Assembly: GCF_021284765.1 (NCBI RefSeq)
Contig: NZ_CP089924.1
Coordinates: 1,506,001 to 1,570,000 of the forward strand
Reading direction: 5' to 3'
DNA: 64,000 nucleotides
Origin: Lysobacter sp. 5GHs7-4
Lineage (GTDB): Bacteria; Pseudomonadota; Gammaproteobacteria; Xanthomonadales; Xanthomonadaceae
Position 1 is the first letter of the stretch, and each line of letters opens with the position of its first letter. A model generated the notes under the pieces. It did not search any database and was not told where the DNA came from. It saw only the letters and a program-made list of their open reading frames with translations. The position numbers and the translations under genes were made by a program. This document shows positions 46,761 through 60,988 of this stretch, piece by piece.

Positions 46761-47390
46761 ATGGCTCGTTATATCGGTCCCACCTGTAAGCTCGCTCGTC
46801 GCGAAGGCGCCGACCTCGGCTTGAAGTCGTCCGCTCGCGCACTCGATTCGAAGTGCAAGCTCGAGCAGAAGCCCGGCCAACACGGCCCCACCGCCCGCAA
46901 GGGCAAGCTGTCCGACTACGCCACCCAGCTTCGCGAGAAGCAGAAGGTCAAGCGTATCTACGGCCTGCTGGAACGTCAGTTCCGCAACTACTACAAGAAG
47001 GCTTCGACCAAGAAGGGCAACACCGGCGAAAACCTGCTGCAGCTCCTGGAGACGCGTCTCGACAACGTGATCTACCGCATGGGCTTCGCGGTCACCCGTC
47101 CGGCCGCCCGTCAGCTGGTCTCGCACCGCGGCGTCACGGTCAACGGCAAGTCCGTCAACCTGCCGTCCTACCAGGTCAAGGCCGGCGACGCGATCGCGTT
47201 GTCCGAGCGGGCCCAGAAGCAGCTGCGCGTGCAGGAATCCCTGACCGTCGCTTCGCAGATGGACCTCTCGCCGTCCTGGGTCGAGGTCGACAGCAAGAAG
47301 TTCAGCGGTGTGTTCAAGGCTGTGCCGGATCGTGCCGATCTGCCGGCCGATATCAACGAAGCGCTGATCGTCGAGCTGTACTCGAAGTAA
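46761..47390 (+). CDS. rpsD: 30S ribosomal protein S4
   Basis: S4 is a primary 16S binder and, in Escherichia coli, represses the alpha operon. The 209-residue protein begins [16 protein letters not shown] and has the S4 RNA-binding domain ([35 protein letters not shown]). The Cys pattern is not a complete zinc site. A UUCG-capped hairpin GCCCCGG/CCGGGGC (47403-47420) separates it from rpoA. Confidence 0.98.
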   Translation: MARYIGPTCKLARREGADLGLKSSARALDSKCKLEQKPGQHGPTARKGKLSDYATQLREKQKVKRIYGLLERQFRNYYKKASTKKGNTGENLLQLLETRLDNVIYRMGFAVTRPAARQLVSHRGVTVNGKSVNLPSYQVKAGDAIALSERAQKQLRVQESLTVASQMDLSPSWVEVDSKKFSGVFKAVPDRADLPADINEALIVELYSK

Positions 47391-47440
47391 TTATCTTTTG
47401 AAGCCCCGGTTCGCCGGGGCCTCGCAGGAGACACCGAAAC

Positions 47441-48439
47441 ATGACGGTTACCGCCAACCAGGTACTGCGTCCGCGCGGTCCCCAGATCGAACGCCTTGCC
47501 GGCAATCGCGCCAAGGTCGTGATCGAGCCGCTGGAACGCGGCTACGGCCACACCCTCGGCAATGCGCTGCGCCGCGTGCTGCTGTCTTCGATCCCGGGTT
47601 TCGCCATCACCGAAGTCGAAATCGATGGCGTGCTCCACGAGTACACCACCGTTGAGGGTCTGGAAGAGGACGTGCTGGAAGTCCTGTTGAACCTCAAGGA
47701 CGTCGCCATCCGCATGCACACCGGCGACGCGTCCACGCTGTCGCTGGCCAAGCAGGGCCCTGGCATCGTCACCGCCGGCGACATCAAGACCGACCACAAC
47801 GTCGAGATCCTGAACACCGAGCACGTGATCTGCCACCTGACCAAGGACACGGCGATCAACATGCGTCTGAAGATCGAGCGTGGTTTCGGCTATCAGCCGG
47901 CCGCCGCGCGTCGTCGTCCGGACGAGGAAACCCGCACCATCGGCCGCCTGATGCTGGATGCCAGCTTCTCGCCGGTCCGTCGCGTCGCCTACGCCGTCGA
48001 AGCCGCGCGCGTCGAACAGCGTACCGACCTCGACAAGCTGGTGCTGGACATCGAAACCAACGGCACGATCGACGCCGAGGAAGCCGTGCGCACCGCCGCC
48101 GACATCCTCACCGACCAGCTGTCGGTGTTCGGCGATTTCACCCACCGCGACCGCGGTGCGGCGAAGCCGGCCACCAGCGGCATCGACCCGATCCTGCTGC
48201 GTCCGATCGACGACCTCGAGCTCACCGTTCGTTCGGCCAACTGCCTCAAGGCCGAGAGCATCTACTACGTCGGCGATCTGATCCAGAAGACCGAAGTCGA
48301 GCTGCTCAAGACCCCGAACCTGGGCAAGAAGTCGCTCACCGAGATCAAGGAAGTGCTGGCTCAGCGCGGCCTGTCCCTCGGCATGAAGCTCGAGAACTGG
48401 CCGCCGGCCGGTATCGCGCAGCACGGGATGATGGGCTGA
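47441..48439 (+). CDS. rpoA: DNA-directed RNA polymerase subunit alpha
   Basis: RpoA dimerises to start RNA polymerase assembly and its C-terminal domain binds UP elements and activators. The 332-residue protein has the N-terminal domain ([24 protein letters not shown] block, [10 protein letters not shown]) and the C-terminal domain ([34 protein letters not shown]). It lies in the usual place within the alpha operon. Confidence 0.99.
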   Translation: MTVTANQVLRPRGPQIERLAGNRAKVVIEPLERGYGHTLGNALRRVLLSSIPGFAITEVEIDGVLHEYTTVEGLEEDVLEVLLNLKDVAIRMHTGDASTLSLAKQGPGIVTAGDIKTDHNVEILNTEHVICHLTKDTAINMRLKIERGFGYQPAAARRRPDEETRTIGRLMLDASFSPVRRVAYAVEAARVEQRTDLDKLVLDIETNGTIDAEEAVRTAADILTDQLSVFGDFTHRDRGAAKPATSGIDPILLRPIDDLELTVRSANCLKAESIYYVGDLIQKTEVELLKTPNLGKKSLTEIKEVLAQRGLSLGMKLENWPPAGIAQHGMMG

Positions 48440-48462
48440 TACGCAGGCTCAAGTAACAAGGG

Positions 48463-48488
48463 AAACCCGCGCACGCGTGCGCGGGTTT
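48463..48488 (+). terminator. Hairpin between rpoA and rplQ
   Basis: AAACCCGCGCA pairs perfectly with TGCGCGGGTTT around CGCG; the 3' arm itself ends in TTT. It may partially terminate transcription or stabilise rpoA mRNA. The rest of the 213-nt gap before rplQ shows nothing recognisable. Confidence 0.6.
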
Positions 48489-48652
48489 CTGCTGAAGCAA
48501 GGCAACACCGCAACACACACGTCGATGGGTCCAAGACCCGCGGCGATGCCCGATCAGGACGAACGGGCTCGGACCAACCGCAGTCCATGTTCCAACGCCA
48601 CGATGGCGACAGCGAATCCCAATAGCGACAGCATTCACTAGGAATCACGACC

Positions 48653-49024
48653 ATGCGCCACCAGAAATCCGGACGTAAGTTCAGCCGCACCAGTGCTCAC
48701 CGCGATGCGATGTTCACCAACATGGCTGCGTCCCTCATCAAGCACGGCCTCATCCGCACCACCCTGCCCAAGGCCAAGGAACTGCGCCGCGTCGCAGAGC
48801 CGCTGATCACCTTGGCCAAGGTCGACGGCGTCGCCAACCGCCGCCTTGCCTTCTCGCGCCTGCGCGACAAGGAAGCCGTGGGCACGCTGTTCACGACCCT
48901 GGGTCCGCGCTATCAGGCGCGCCCGGGCGGCTACCTGCGCATCCTCAAGTGCGGTTTCCGCGCTGGCGACAATGCGCCGATGGCTTACGTCGAGCTGGTC
49001 GATCGTCCCGAAGCCGCCGAGTAA
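48653..49024 (+). CDS. rplQ: 50S ribosomal protein L17
   Basis: L17 lies near the tunnel exit. The 123-residue protein begins [20 protein letters not shown] and has [20 protein letters not shown] and [20 protein letters not shown]. It closes the alpha set but stands 213 nt from rpoA, farther than usual, behind a hairpin. Confidence 0.98.
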   Translation: MRHQKSGRKFSRTSAHRDAMFTNMAASLIKHGLIRTTLPKAKELRRVAEPLITLAKVDGVANRRLAFSRLRDKEAVGTLFTTLGPRYQARPGGYLRILKCGFRAGDNAPMAYVELVDRPEAAE

Positions 49025-49084
49025 TCGACGGCGCGGAGCGATCCGCGAACGCCTTGCCCCGTCGCCCGCGACGAGGCGCGTAAG

Positions 49085-49109
49085 AGCCCCGGCCCAGGCC
49101 GGGGCTTTT
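49085..49109 (+). terminator. Intrinsic terminator after rplQ
   Basis: AGCCCCGGC pairs with GCCGGGGCT around CCAG and runs into TTTT. It is the end signal of the ribosomal protein run that began at 34973. Confidence 0.8.
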
Positions 49110-49253
49110 GCGTTCTGGCGACGGTTACGACGGCAACGGTTTCGCAGGCAACCACCGGCAACTTTTGCCGCCTGTCGGAGTCTTCTGTCGTCATAACCGA
49201 ACCGGCGCCGCTGCCGCTAGGCACGGCGCTGCCCACGACGTAAGGTGATCACC

Positions 49254-49769
49254 ATGACTGCCAGCCCCTTCCAAGCCTCGTTCCGACTCCAGTTCCTGCT
49301 CGGCTTCCTCGCCTGCGCGGGTTTGCTGGGCTATGCGTTCTACCTGCAGTTGCACGACGGCCTGGAGCCGTGCCCGCTGTGCATCTTCCAGCGCGTGGCG
49401 TTCTTCGCGTTGGGCCTGGTGTTCCTGCTGGGCGCCATCCACGGTCCCAAGGGCGCGCGCGGGCGCAAGACCTACGGCTGGTTCGCGCTGCTGGCGGCGC
49501 TGGGCGGCATTCTGGTCGCCGGCAACCACGTGCGCCTGCAGCACCTGCCGCCGGAACAGGTGCCGGCCTGCGGCCCGGGCCTGGACTACATGCTCGAGGC
49601 GATGCCGATCACCGGCGTGATCCGCAAGGTGATGACCGGCTCGGGCGAATGCGCCGCCGTCGACTGGACCTTCCTGGGCCTGGCGATGCCGGCCTGGAGC
49701 CTGATCTGTTTCCTCGTGCTGGCCGCCTGGGCGGCCTATGCCGCGTTCCGCAAGCGTGTCACCGTCTGA
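49254..49769 (+). CDS. dsbB: Disulfide bond formation protein B
   Basis: DsbB reoxidises DsbA by passing electrons to quinones in the inner membrane. I start at the ATG at 49254 (171 residues) because TAAGG lies 8 nt upstream; an earlier GTG at 49245 overlaps it. Four spans are visible. The first periplasmic loop has Cys40-Pro-Leu-Cys43 and the second has Cys106 and Cys133, the two redox pairs of the family. Confidence 0.94.
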   Translation: MTASPFQASFRLQFLLGFLACAGLLGYAFYLQLHDGLEPCPLCIFQRVAFFALGLVFLLGAIHGPKGARGRKTYGWFALLAALGGILVAGNHVRLQHLPPEQVPACGPGLDYMLEAMPITGVIRKVMTGSGECAAVDWTFLGLAMPAWSLICFLVLAAWAAYAAFRKRVTV

Positions 49770-49830
49770 TCGCCATCGCGCCTAGCGCGCGTCCCTCGCA
49801 ACTCGTACCGCAACCACTGGATCCAAGGAA

Positions 49831-51219
49831 ATGAGCGCCACCGACCGCAACCTCCGAGCCGTCAATCTGCCCGCCAACTGGACGCCCACGTCCTGGCGCG
49901 AGCGCACTGCGCTGCAGTTGCCGACCTATCCGGACGCGGCCGAACTTGCCGACGCCCTGCAGGAGCTGCGCAACCTGCCGCCGCTGGTGACTTCGTGGGA
50001 GATCCTCGCGCTCAAGCAGCAACTGGCCGAGGCGCAGGAAGGCAAGCGCTTCCTGCTGCAGGGCGGCGACTGCGCCGAGAGCTTCGACCAGTGCTCCTCG
50101 GACGTGATCTCCAACCGGCTCAAGGTGCTGCTGCAGATGAGCCTGGTACTGGTGCACGGCATGCGCAAGCCGGTGGTGCGGGTCGGGCGTTTCGCCGGCC
50201 AGTACGCCAAGCCGCGCTCGGCCGACAGCGAGACCATCGACGGCGTCACTCTGCCCAGCTACCGCGGCGACATGGTCAACGCGCCGGCCTTCACCGAGGC
50301 CGCGCGCCGTCCCGATCCGCGCCGCATGATCAAGGCGCACGCGCGCTCGGCGATGACGATGAATTTCGTGCGCGCCCTGATCGACGGCGGTTTCGCCGAC
50401 CTGCACCATCCCGAGTACTGGAACCTCAACTGGGTCGGTCACTCGCCGCTGGCCGACGAGTACCGGCGCATGGTCAACGCGATCGGCGACGCGGTGCGCT
50501 TCATGGAGACGCTGTCGGGTTCGGAGGTGCACAACCTCAACCGCGTCGACTTCTACACCTCGCACGAAGCGCTGCTGCTGCCCTACGAGGAATCGCTGAC
50601 CCGGCAGGTGCCGCGCCATTGGGGCTGGTTCAATCTCAGCACCCATTACCCGTGGATCGGCATGCGCACCGCCGCCGCCGACGGCGCGCACGCGGAGTAC
50701 TTCCGCGGCATCCGCAACCCGATCGCGCTCAAGGTCGGCCCTTCGGTCACGCCGGATCAGCTGCTGCGCACGATCGACCTGCTGAACCCCGAGGACGAGC
50801 CGGGCCGCCTGAGCTTCATCCATCGCATGGGCGCCGGCACGATCGCCGAGAAGCTGCCGCCGCTGCTGGATGCGGTGCGCCGCGACGGCCGCCGTGTGCT
50901 GTGGGTCTGCGATCCCATGCACGGCAACACCGAGAGCACCAGCAACGGCTACAAGACCCGCCGCTTCCGCAACATCCGCAGCGAGATCGAGCAGGCCTTC
51001 GAGCTGCACGCCGCGGCCGGCACCCGTCTGGGCGGCGTGCATCTGGAGCTGACCGGCGAGGACGTGACCGAATGCCTGGGCGGTGCGCGCGAGCTCACCG
51101 AGAGCGATCTGGAGCGCGCATACCACTCCACCGTCGATCCGCGCCTGAACTACGAACAGGCGTTGGAGGTGGCGATGCTGATCGTGCGCAAGCAGGCGCA
51201 GATCGCGGCGCCGGCGTGA
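49831..51219 (+). CDS. 3-deoxy-7-phosphoheptulonate synthase, class II
   Basis: This enzyme condenses PEP and erythrose-4-phosphate, the first step of the shikimate pathway. At 462 residues it is the plant-type (class II) form, unlike the AroFGH type. Landmarks are FLLQGGDCAESF (metal-binding Cys), MTMNFVRALIDGG, LKVGPSVTPDQLLRTIDLLN in parts, and RMGAGTIAEKLPPLL. It follows dsbB after 61 nt; no aromatic pathway partner is nearby. Confidence 0.95.
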   Translation: MSATDRNLRAVNLPANWTPTSWRERTALQLPTYPDAAELADALQELRNLPPLVTSWEILALKQQLAEAQEGKRFLLQGGDCAESFDQCSSDVISNRLKVLLQMSLVLVHGMRKPVVRVGRFAGQYAKPRSADSETIDGVTLPSYRGDMVNAPAFTEAARRPDPRRMIKAHARSAMTMNFVRALIDGGFADLHHPEYWNLNWVGHSPLADEYRRMVNAIGDAVRFMETLSGSEVHNLNRVDFYTSHEALLLPYEESLTRQVPRHWGWFNLSTHYPWIGMRTAAADGAHAEYFRGIRNPIALKVGPSVTPDQLLRTIDLLNPEDEPGRLSFIHRMGAGTIAEKLPPLLDAVRRDGRRVLWVCDPMHGNTESTSNGYKTRRFRNIRSEIEQAFELHAAAGTRLGGVHLELTGEDVTECLGGARELTESDLERAYHSTVDPRLNYEQALEVAMLIVRKQAQIAAPA

Positions 51220-51278
51220 TCGCGTCGGGGCCGGCGATGTCGTGGCCGGCCCGCGGATCGCGCATGGGTCGTTGACGC

Positions 51279-51728
51279 ATGCGCGATCGTTGCAATCCCT
51301 GGTTGATCGCCGCCGCCGCCGGCTCCGCCGTGGCGGCGGTGTTGCATCTGGGCTGCATCGTGTTCGGCGCGCCCTGGTATCGGTTCTTCGGCGCCGGTGA
51401 GCGCATGGCGCAACTGGCGATCGCGGGCGATCCGTATCCGGCCCTGGTCACGGCGGCGATCGCGGCGGTGCTCACGGTATGGGCCTTGTACGCGTTGTCC
51501 GGTGCCGGCGCGATCCGGCGCCTGCCGTTGCTGCGCAGCGCCTTGTGCGCGATCACCGCGGTGTATCTGCTGCGCGGCGTGGTCGGCTTGCCTTTCGTCG
51601 CGCAACTGCCGGATCGCAGCCCGGCGTTCTGGTACTGGAGTTCGGCGATCTGCCTGGCGCTGGGCGCGATGCATCTGATCGGGCTGCGTCAGGAGTGGCC
51701 GCGCTTGTCCGCGCGCGCGGTCAAGTAG
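51279..51728 (+). CDS. Small four-span membrane protein of unknown function
   Basis: The 149-residue protein has four hydrophobic stretches (about 8-30, 52-75, 84-102 and 115-135) and short loops. I do not recognise a characterised family, although similar uncharacterised proteins are common in this group; the segment FGAPWYRFFGAGERMAQLA is its most distinctive part. It lies 59 nt after the DAHP synthase. Confidence 0.75.
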   Translation: MRDRCNPWLIAAAAGSAVAAVLHLGCIVFGAPWYRFFGAGERMAQLAIAGDPYPALVTAAIAAVLTVWALYALSGAGAIRRLPLLRSALCAITAVYLLRGVVGLPFVAQLPDRSPAFWYWSSAICLALGAMHLIGLRQEWPRLSARAVK

Positions 51729-51840
51729 GTAGCGGCTCGCGCGGCGAGCCGGATCGTTCGCGTCGCCGTGTTTGTAGCCGACATGGCGATGGTGCGGTTG
51801 CCACCGCACCCTACGGTTCAGCAGCGCCGCTGCTTTTGCT

Positions 51841-52054
51841 CGTCATTCCCGCGCAGGCGGGAATCCAGGGCGCAGATGTTTTTTGCTCGTCATTCCCGCG
51901 AACGCGGGAATCCAGAGACTTTAGCGGGTTGTCTGGGGTTCGCTGCGCAGTTCGCTCAATGGCGGCGTTTGGATGCGACGGCTTCACTGGAGTCGCGCGG
52001 GTGCGTTGCACTGCGTTCTGAAGTCCCTGGATTCCCGCCTGCGCGGGAATGACG
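51841..52054. repeat. Cluster of three GTCATTCCCGCG palindromic repeats
   Basis: Copies lie at 51841-51868 and 51888-51915 in one orientation and 52027-52054 inverted. They occupy the middle of a 499-nt gap (51729-52227) that holds no gene. The spacer between the second and third copy (51916-52026) has no recognisable content. Confidence 0.8.
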
Positions 52055-52073
52055 AGCAGAGGCAACAGCCAGA

Positions 52074-52140
52074 TGCAACGAGCAGGGCAACGAGCAGGGC
52101 AACGAGCAGGGCAACGAGCAGGGGCAGCGAGCAGGGCAAC
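52074..52140 (+). repeat. 12-nt tandem repeat array
   Basis: The unit GCAACGAGCAGG, with small variations (one GCAGCGAGCAGG and one extra G), is repeated about five times, ending at GCAACAGCTAGCTGC. The array lies between the repeat cluster and the end of the amidase remnant. It has no spacers of CRISPR type and is a simple microsatellite-like array. Confidence 0.85.
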
Positions 52141-52227
52141 AGCTAGCTGCAGTGGTTAGCAGCAAAGGCCGCAAAGCCTGCAAGCCAAGCGCAACGACGT
52201 TCGCCTCTGAGCATCGAAGCCGAAGCG

Positions 52228-54075
<1,848 letters not shown>

Positions 54076-54139
54076 CGGCGTCACCCCCAGATCGGACCAG
54101 GGCGAGTATGCACGAGCGCCTGTGCGGCGCGGCCGCCCT

Positions 54140-54610
54140 TCAGTGACGACGCTTGAACAGATCGCGCCCCAGCACCCAGACCACGATCAGGTTGATCGCC
54201 AGCACCGCCACGGCGATCCAGCCCGGGTGCTTGAACAGCGCGTACAGATCGAAGGGCAGGTAGGCGGCGGCGCCGAGGCAGCCCAGCCACGAGGCCCAGG
54301 CCTTGGCGCGCCACAGGCCCCAGGCCTCGACCAGATGCAGCACGCCGTAGGCGAGCACCGCGCCGGCGGCCAGGTGCACCGAATGCGGGCTGATCGCATC
54401 GGCGAACTTGGCCAGTCCGCCGTGCTCGGGATTGAGATGGAAGCGCGCGATCAGTTCGTGGATCCAGCGCTGCAGCGGCGCCGGACCCAGCAGTTCCAGA
54501 CCGCTCGCGGCGAGCAGGCCCAGCAGTCCCTTGGCGGCTTCGACCAGCGCGATCACGTGCAGGCCCGGGTGGGCCTGCGGTCGTGGATCGTAATGCGCGT
54601 CGTCGCTCAC
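54140..54610 (-). CDS. DUF2127 family membrane protein
   Basis: The 156-residue protein has about four hydrophobic segments and the family pattern: an N-terminal PGLHVIALVEAAKGLLGLL span, WGLWRAKAWASWLG, and a closing NLIVVWVLGRDLFKRR span. Function is unknown. It lies between the amidase remnant and typA on the same strand; its start is 46 nt from the typA stop. Confidence 0.82.
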   Translation of the reverse strand: MSDDAHYDPRPQAHPGLHVIALVEAAKGLLGLLAASGLELLGPAPLQRWIHELIARFHLNPEHGGLAKFADAISPHSVHLAAGAVLAYGVLHLVEAWGLWRAKAWASWLGCLGAAAYLPFDLYALFKHPGWIAVAVLAINLIVVWVLGRDLFKRRH

Positions 54611-54656
54611 GCGGTGCGGTGCCGGCGTTACCTGCGTGCCTGGCCGCGGATCGCGA

Positions 54657-56486
<1,830 letters not shown>

Positions 56487-56671
56487 GCGAAGAGCGCTCT
56501 TTGTGAAGAGCGTAAAGGGCCGGAAGAAGCCGACCATTATACCTGGCAATAACTAAAGCTGCCCATTCAGCTGAACGGGGTGGGGTATGCTTGCGAATTG
56601 GCCGGTCCGCCGCCATGTCGGCGGCAGGTTTCCGGACCCGACACCCCCCCATCCACTTCCAGGAGACGGCT

Positions 56672-57166
<495 letters not shown>

Positions 57167-57509
57167 TCCCCGGTGCCTGGCTCGACCCCGAAACGCCGCG
57201 GCCCGTGCCGCGGCGTTTTCGTTTCCGGCGTCGCCCGCTTTCTGTGGCAGCGGCGTGAGCCGCGATTTTCCTTCCGCAGCGGCGCCACGCCGGACGAGGC
57301 CTTGAACCTCAGGCATGCGCCGCCGTATCCAATCGAGTCCGCGCCGGAACAGGCTTTTCCGGCCTCCGCGGGCCGGCGCCGCCGCCGCGCTGTGCTACCA
57401 TTTTGGGGCTCGATTCCGGTGGTTCCGGACGCATTCGGACACCGTACGCAGCGCGTTTCGCTCGCACACCTCCCCGCATTCGTCGTACACCATCCCACGA
57501 GGTTTCACG

Positions 57510-58715
57510 ATGCCCCAGCTTGCCCGGCGCATCGGTCGCGCCAAGCCCAGCGCGATCATGCAAGTCGCCGAAAAGGCCAAGCGGCTCAAGTCCGAAGGCC
57601 GCGACATCATCAGCTTCTCCATCGGCGTCCCCAACTTCCTGCCCGGCGACCACGTCTACGCCGCCGTGCGCGAGGCGCTGAGCAAGGACAGCGGCCAATA
57701 CGGCAGCAACCGCGGCGCCGACGCGCTGCTGGACGCGTTCCTGGAGCACATCGGCAAGATCGGCCTGAGCGGCTACGGCCGCGTCAACGTGGCTACCGGC
57801 ATCGGCGCCAAGCACGTGATCTACAACCTCGCCGAGGCGCTGCTGGACGAAGGCGACACCATCGTCTTCCCGACCCCGTACTGGACCAGCTATCTCGACA
57901 TCGCCGAGATCGTCAACGCCAAGATCGACCTGCTGCCGTGCCCGGCCGAGCAGGACTACAAGCTCACCCCGGCGCAGCTCGACGCGGCACTGGCGAAAAA
58001 GCCCAAGGTGTTCCTGTTCAACAATCCGTCCAACCCGACCGGCATGGTCTACGGCAAGGACGAGATCGACGCGCTGGCGGACGTGCTGGTGAAGTATCCG
58101 GACACCTGGATCATCACCGACGACATCTACAACCGCATGGTGTTCGACGGCCTGGGCTATCACAACTTCGTGCACGCGCGCCCCGAGCTGCGCGACCGGG
58201 TGATCTTCCTGGACTCGCTGTCCAAGACCTACGGCATGCCCGGTTGGCGCGTGGGCTTCATGGCCGGTCCGGAATCCGTCGCGCAGGCGCTGGCGACGAT
58301 GAATTCCAACCACATCACCAACATTCCGGAAATGGTCACCGCCGCTGCGGTCGCCGCGCTGACCGGCCCGCAAGACGTGCCGAACATGAAGTGCGTCGAG
58401 TTCCAGGGCAAGCGCGACCAGGTCATGGCGGTGATGAACGCGATCCCGGGCGTGATCTGCCCGCGTCCGCAGGGCGCGTTCTACGTGTTCCCGGACATCA
58501 GCGTCGCGTTCGGCAAGACCCATGCGCCCAGCGGCCTGAAGATCGGCAACGACATGGATTTCTGCAACGCGTTGCTGGAAACCAAGGGCGTGGCCTGCGT
58601 GCCGGGCTCGGCGTTCGGCGAACCGCGTGCGCTGCGCATCAGCTACACCTGTCCGACGCCGCAGCTGGCGCCGGGCCTGCAGCGCTTCCAGGAGTTCTTC
58701 GCCGAACTCGTCTGA
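57510..58715 (+). CDS. Pyridoxal-phosphate-dependent class I aminotransferase (aspartate aminotransferase-like)
   Basis: The 401-residue protein starts at 57510 (MPQLARRIGRAKPSAIMQVA); the open frame extends upstream but has no family match there. Lys239 in LDSLSKTYGMPGWRVG binds PLP, NNPSNPTG and ITDDIYNRM are cofactor-site motifs, and the C-terminal LRISYT holds the substrate carboxylate Arg. An aspartate or broad-specificity aminotransferase is most likely; the exact amino donor is not fixed by the sequence. Confidence 0.92.
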   Translation: MPQLARRIGRAKPSAIMQVAEKAKRLKSEGRDIISFSIGVPNFLPGDHVYAAVREALSKDSGQYGSNRGADALLDAFLEHIGKIGLSGYGRVNVATGIGAKHVIYNLAEALLDEGDTIVFPTPYWTSYLDIAEIVNAKIDLLPCPAEQDYKLTPAQLDAALAKKPKVFLFNNPSNPTGMVYGKDEIDALADVLVKYPDTWIITDDIYNRMVFDGLGYHNFVHARPELRDRVIFLDSLSKTYGMPGWRVGFMAGPESVAQALATMNSNHITNIPEMVTAAAVAALTGPQDVPNMKCVEFQGKRDQVMAVMNAIPGVICPRPQGAFYVFPDISVAFGKTHAPSGLKIGNDMDFCNALLETKGVACVPGSAFGEPRALRISYTCPTPQLAPGLQRFQEFFAELV

Positions 58716-58757
58716 GTCCGGCGCGGAACCGTCAGCGGCGATCGGAGAAGGAACCCC

Positions 58758-59147
58758 ATGCGCGTAGTCACCGTACTGTGGATCGCCGGAGCGCTCGCGT
58801 TGGGCGTGGTCGGCTACAAGACCATGGACGGCGACGTCGCCGACATGCTGGGCCTGGGCCCGCAGCCGCTGCATCCGGACGATCCGCGCCAGACCACCGG
58901 CGAGACCAAGATCGTGATGCTGGCGGCGGAATGGTGCGGCTACTGCCGCAAGCAGCAGAAGGACTTCGAGCAGGCGAAGGTGCGTTATCGCGTGCTCGAC
59001 GTCGACACCCCGGAAGGCGAGCGCGCGGCGCGCGCGCTCGGCTCGCGCGGCGTACCGGTGACCGTGGTCGGCCAGGCCGTGATCCACGGTTACCAGACCG
59101 ATGCGCTCAAGGAAAAACTGACCCCGTTGGGTTACTCGATCTACTGA
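58758..59147 (+). CDS. Membrane-anchored thioredoxin/glutaredoxin-fold protein
   Basis: The 129-residue protein starts with a hydrophobic segment (about 3-20) that acts as a signal or anchor. The rest is a glutaredoxin-like domain with CGYC at about 60-63 in AAEWCGYCRKQQKDFE and the cis-proline loop RGVPVTVVG. It is expected on the periplasmic side; partners are unknown. It lies 42 nt after the aminotransferase and 55 nt before mdh. Confidence 0.85.
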   Translation: MRVVTVLWIAGALALGVVGYKTMDGDVADMLGLGPQPLHPDDPRQTTGETKIVMLAAEWCGYCRKQQKDFEQAKVRYRVLDVDTPEGERAARALGSRGVPVTVVGQAVIHGYQTDALKEKLTPLGYSIY

Positions 59148-59202
59148 CTCTCTACTGACGCGGGCCCGCCCGCATCTCACACCAGCGTAAGGAATCACCC
59201 CC

Positions 59203-60189
59203 ATGAAGAACCCCGTCCGCGTTGCCGTCACCGGTGCTGCCGGCCAGATCGGCTACTCGCTGCTGTTCCGCATCGCTTCCGGCGAAATGCTGGGCAAGGA
59301 CCAGCCCGTGATCCTGCAGCTGCTGGAGCTGCCGCTGGACAAGGCCCAGGCCGCGCTGAAGGGCGTGATGATGGAGCTGGAGGACTGCGCGTTCCCGCTG
59401 CTGGCCGGCATGGTCGGCACCGACGACGCCGAGGTCGCGTTCAAGGACGCCGACATCGCCCTGCTGGTCGGCGCGCGTCCGCGCGGCCCGGGCATGGAGC
59501 GCAAGGACCTGCTGCTGGAGAACGCCAAGATCTTCACCGCCCAAGGCGCGGCGCTGAACAAGGTCGCCTCGCGCAACGTCAAGGTGCTGGTGGTCGGCAA
59601 CCCGGCCAACACCAACGCCTACATCGCCATGAAGTCGGCGCCGGACCTGCCGGCCAAGAACTTCACCGCCATGCTGCGCCTGGACCACAACCGCGCGCTC
59701 AGCCAGCTCGCCGCCAAGGCCGGCGTGGCCGTGGGCGAGATCGAGAACCTGATCGTGTGGGGCAACCACAGCCCGACCATGTACCCGGACTACCGCTTCG
59801 CCACCGTCAACGGCCAGTCGCTGAAGGACAAGATCGGCGACGCCGAGTGGAACGCCAACACCTTCATCCCGCAGGTCGGCAAGCGCGGCGCGGCGATCAT
59901 CGAGGCGCGCGGCCTGTCCTCGGCGGCTTCGGCCGCCAATGCCGCCATCGACCACATCCGCGACTGGGTGCTGGGCAGCAACGGCAAGTGGGTGACCATG
60001 GGCGTGCCGTCGGACGGCAGCTACGGCATCCCGGAGACCGTGATGTACGGCGTGCCGGTGATCACCGCCAACGGCGAGTACACCCGCGTGGAAGGCCTGG
60101 AAGTGGACGCGTTCAGCCGCGCCGCGATGGACAAGACCCTGGCCGAGCTGGAAGAAGAGCGCGCCGGCGTCGCCCATCTGCTGGGTTGA
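59203..60189 (+). CDS. mdh: Malate dehydrogenase
   Basis: Mdh interconverts malate and oxaloacetate in the TCA cycle. The 328-residue protein has the NAD-binding [37 protein letters not shown] (substrate arginines), [13 protein letters not shown] and the catalytic His in [21 protein letters not shown] precedes the start. A strong terminator follows at 60212. Confidence 0.97.
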   Translation: MKNPVRVAVTGAAGQIGYSLLFRIASGEMLGKDQPVILQLLELPLDKAQAALKGVMMELEDCAFPLLAGMVGTDDAEVAFKDADIALLVGARPRGPGMERKDLLLENAKIFTAQGAALNKVASRNVKVLVVGNPANTNAYIAMKSAPDLPAKNFTAMLRLDHNRALSQLAAKAGVAVGEIENLIVWGNHSPTMYPDYRFATVNGQSLKDKIGDAEWNANTFIPQVGKRGAAIIEARGLSSAASAANAAIDHIRDWVLGSNGKWVTMGVPSDGSYGIPETVMYGVPVITANGEYTRVEGLEVDAFSRAAMDKTLAELEEERAGVAHLLG

Positions 60190-60211
60190 TCCCTTCGCCA
60201 TAGCGTCATCG

Positions 60212-60241
60212 CAGGGCGGCTACGGCCGCCCTGTTTTTTTT
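60212..60241 (+). terminator. Intrinsic terminator after mdh
   Basis: CAGGGCGGC pairs with GCCGCCCTG around TACG and is followed by eight T residues. It is the clearest simple terminator in the window. Confidence 0.92.
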
Positions 60242-60320
60242 GGGGCCGACATCGCCGTGCGCAACGCGGTGCGCGTGTAGGATCGGGCTGCGCCGAGAGG
60301 GCGCGCGGAACGACGCCACG

Positions 60321-60977
60321 ATGGACCCCAGCCTGCGCCTGCTGATCGCCGACGACCACCCGATGTTCCGGGCGGCGCTGCGGCACGCCTTGGGCGCGAT
60401 CGCGCCCGACGCGCAGATCGGCGAGGTCGCCAGCCGCAGCGCGCTGGAGGCCGCGGTCGCCGACGGCACGCCTTACGACCTGGCGATGCTGGACCTGAAC
60501 ATGCCCGGTGCGATGGGATTTTCGTCGCTGGTCTACCTGCGCGGCGAGCGTCCGGAACTGCCGGTGCTGATCGTCTCGTCCGACGAGCACCCGCGCACCA
60601 TCCGGCGTGCGCAGCAGTTCGGTGCGGCCGGTTTCGTGCCCAAGTCGGCGCCGGCCGAAAGCCTGGGCGAAGCGGTGACCGCGGTGCTCGCCGGCGGCTT
60701 GTGGTTTCCGCCGCAGCAGGCCGAGCGCAACGAGGCCGACGCGCAGCTGGCGCAGCGCCTGGCCCAGCTCACGCCGCAGCAACTGCGCGTGCTGATGCGC
60801 ATGGCCGACGGCCTGCTCAACAAGCAGATCGCGCACGAGCTGTCGCTGGCGGAAAACACGGTCAAGATCCACGTCACCGCGGTGCTGCGCAAACTCGGCT
60901 GCCACTCGCGCACGCAGGCGGCGGTGCTGGTGAAGGCGCTGGCGTTGGAGGCGGGCGAGGGTGGGGAGGAGTCTTAG
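60321..60977 (+). CDS. LuxR/NarL-type response regulator
   Basis: The 218-residue protein has a receiver domain (IADDHPMFR with the acidic pair, phosphorylatable Asp58 in LAMLDLNMPG, Lys in GFVPKSAP) and a C-terminal LuxR helix-turn-helix (LTPQQLRVLMRMADGLLNKQ, then LAENTVKIHVTAVLRKLG). I start at 60321 (MDPSLRLLIADD). It converges with the hybrid histidine kinase at 61157, which is its probable partner by position. A repeat lies between them. Confidence 0.94.
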   Translation: MDPSLRLLIADDHPMFRAALRHALGAIAPDAQIGEVASRSALEAAVADGTPYDLAMLDLNMPGAMGFSSLVYLRGERPELPVLIVSSDEHPRTIRRAQQFGAAGFVPKSAPAESLGEAVTAVLAGGLWFPPQQAERNEADAQLAQRLAQLTPQQLRVLMRMADGLLNKQIAHELSLAENTVKIHVTAVLRKLGCHSRTQAAVLVKALALEAGEGGEES

Positions 60978-60988
60978 GGCTTTTTAAC

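Noticed and set aside
52074..52140. Possible CRISPR array
   Set aside because: The 12-nt units are directly adjacent without unique spacers, are too short for CRISPR repeats and have no cas genes nearby.
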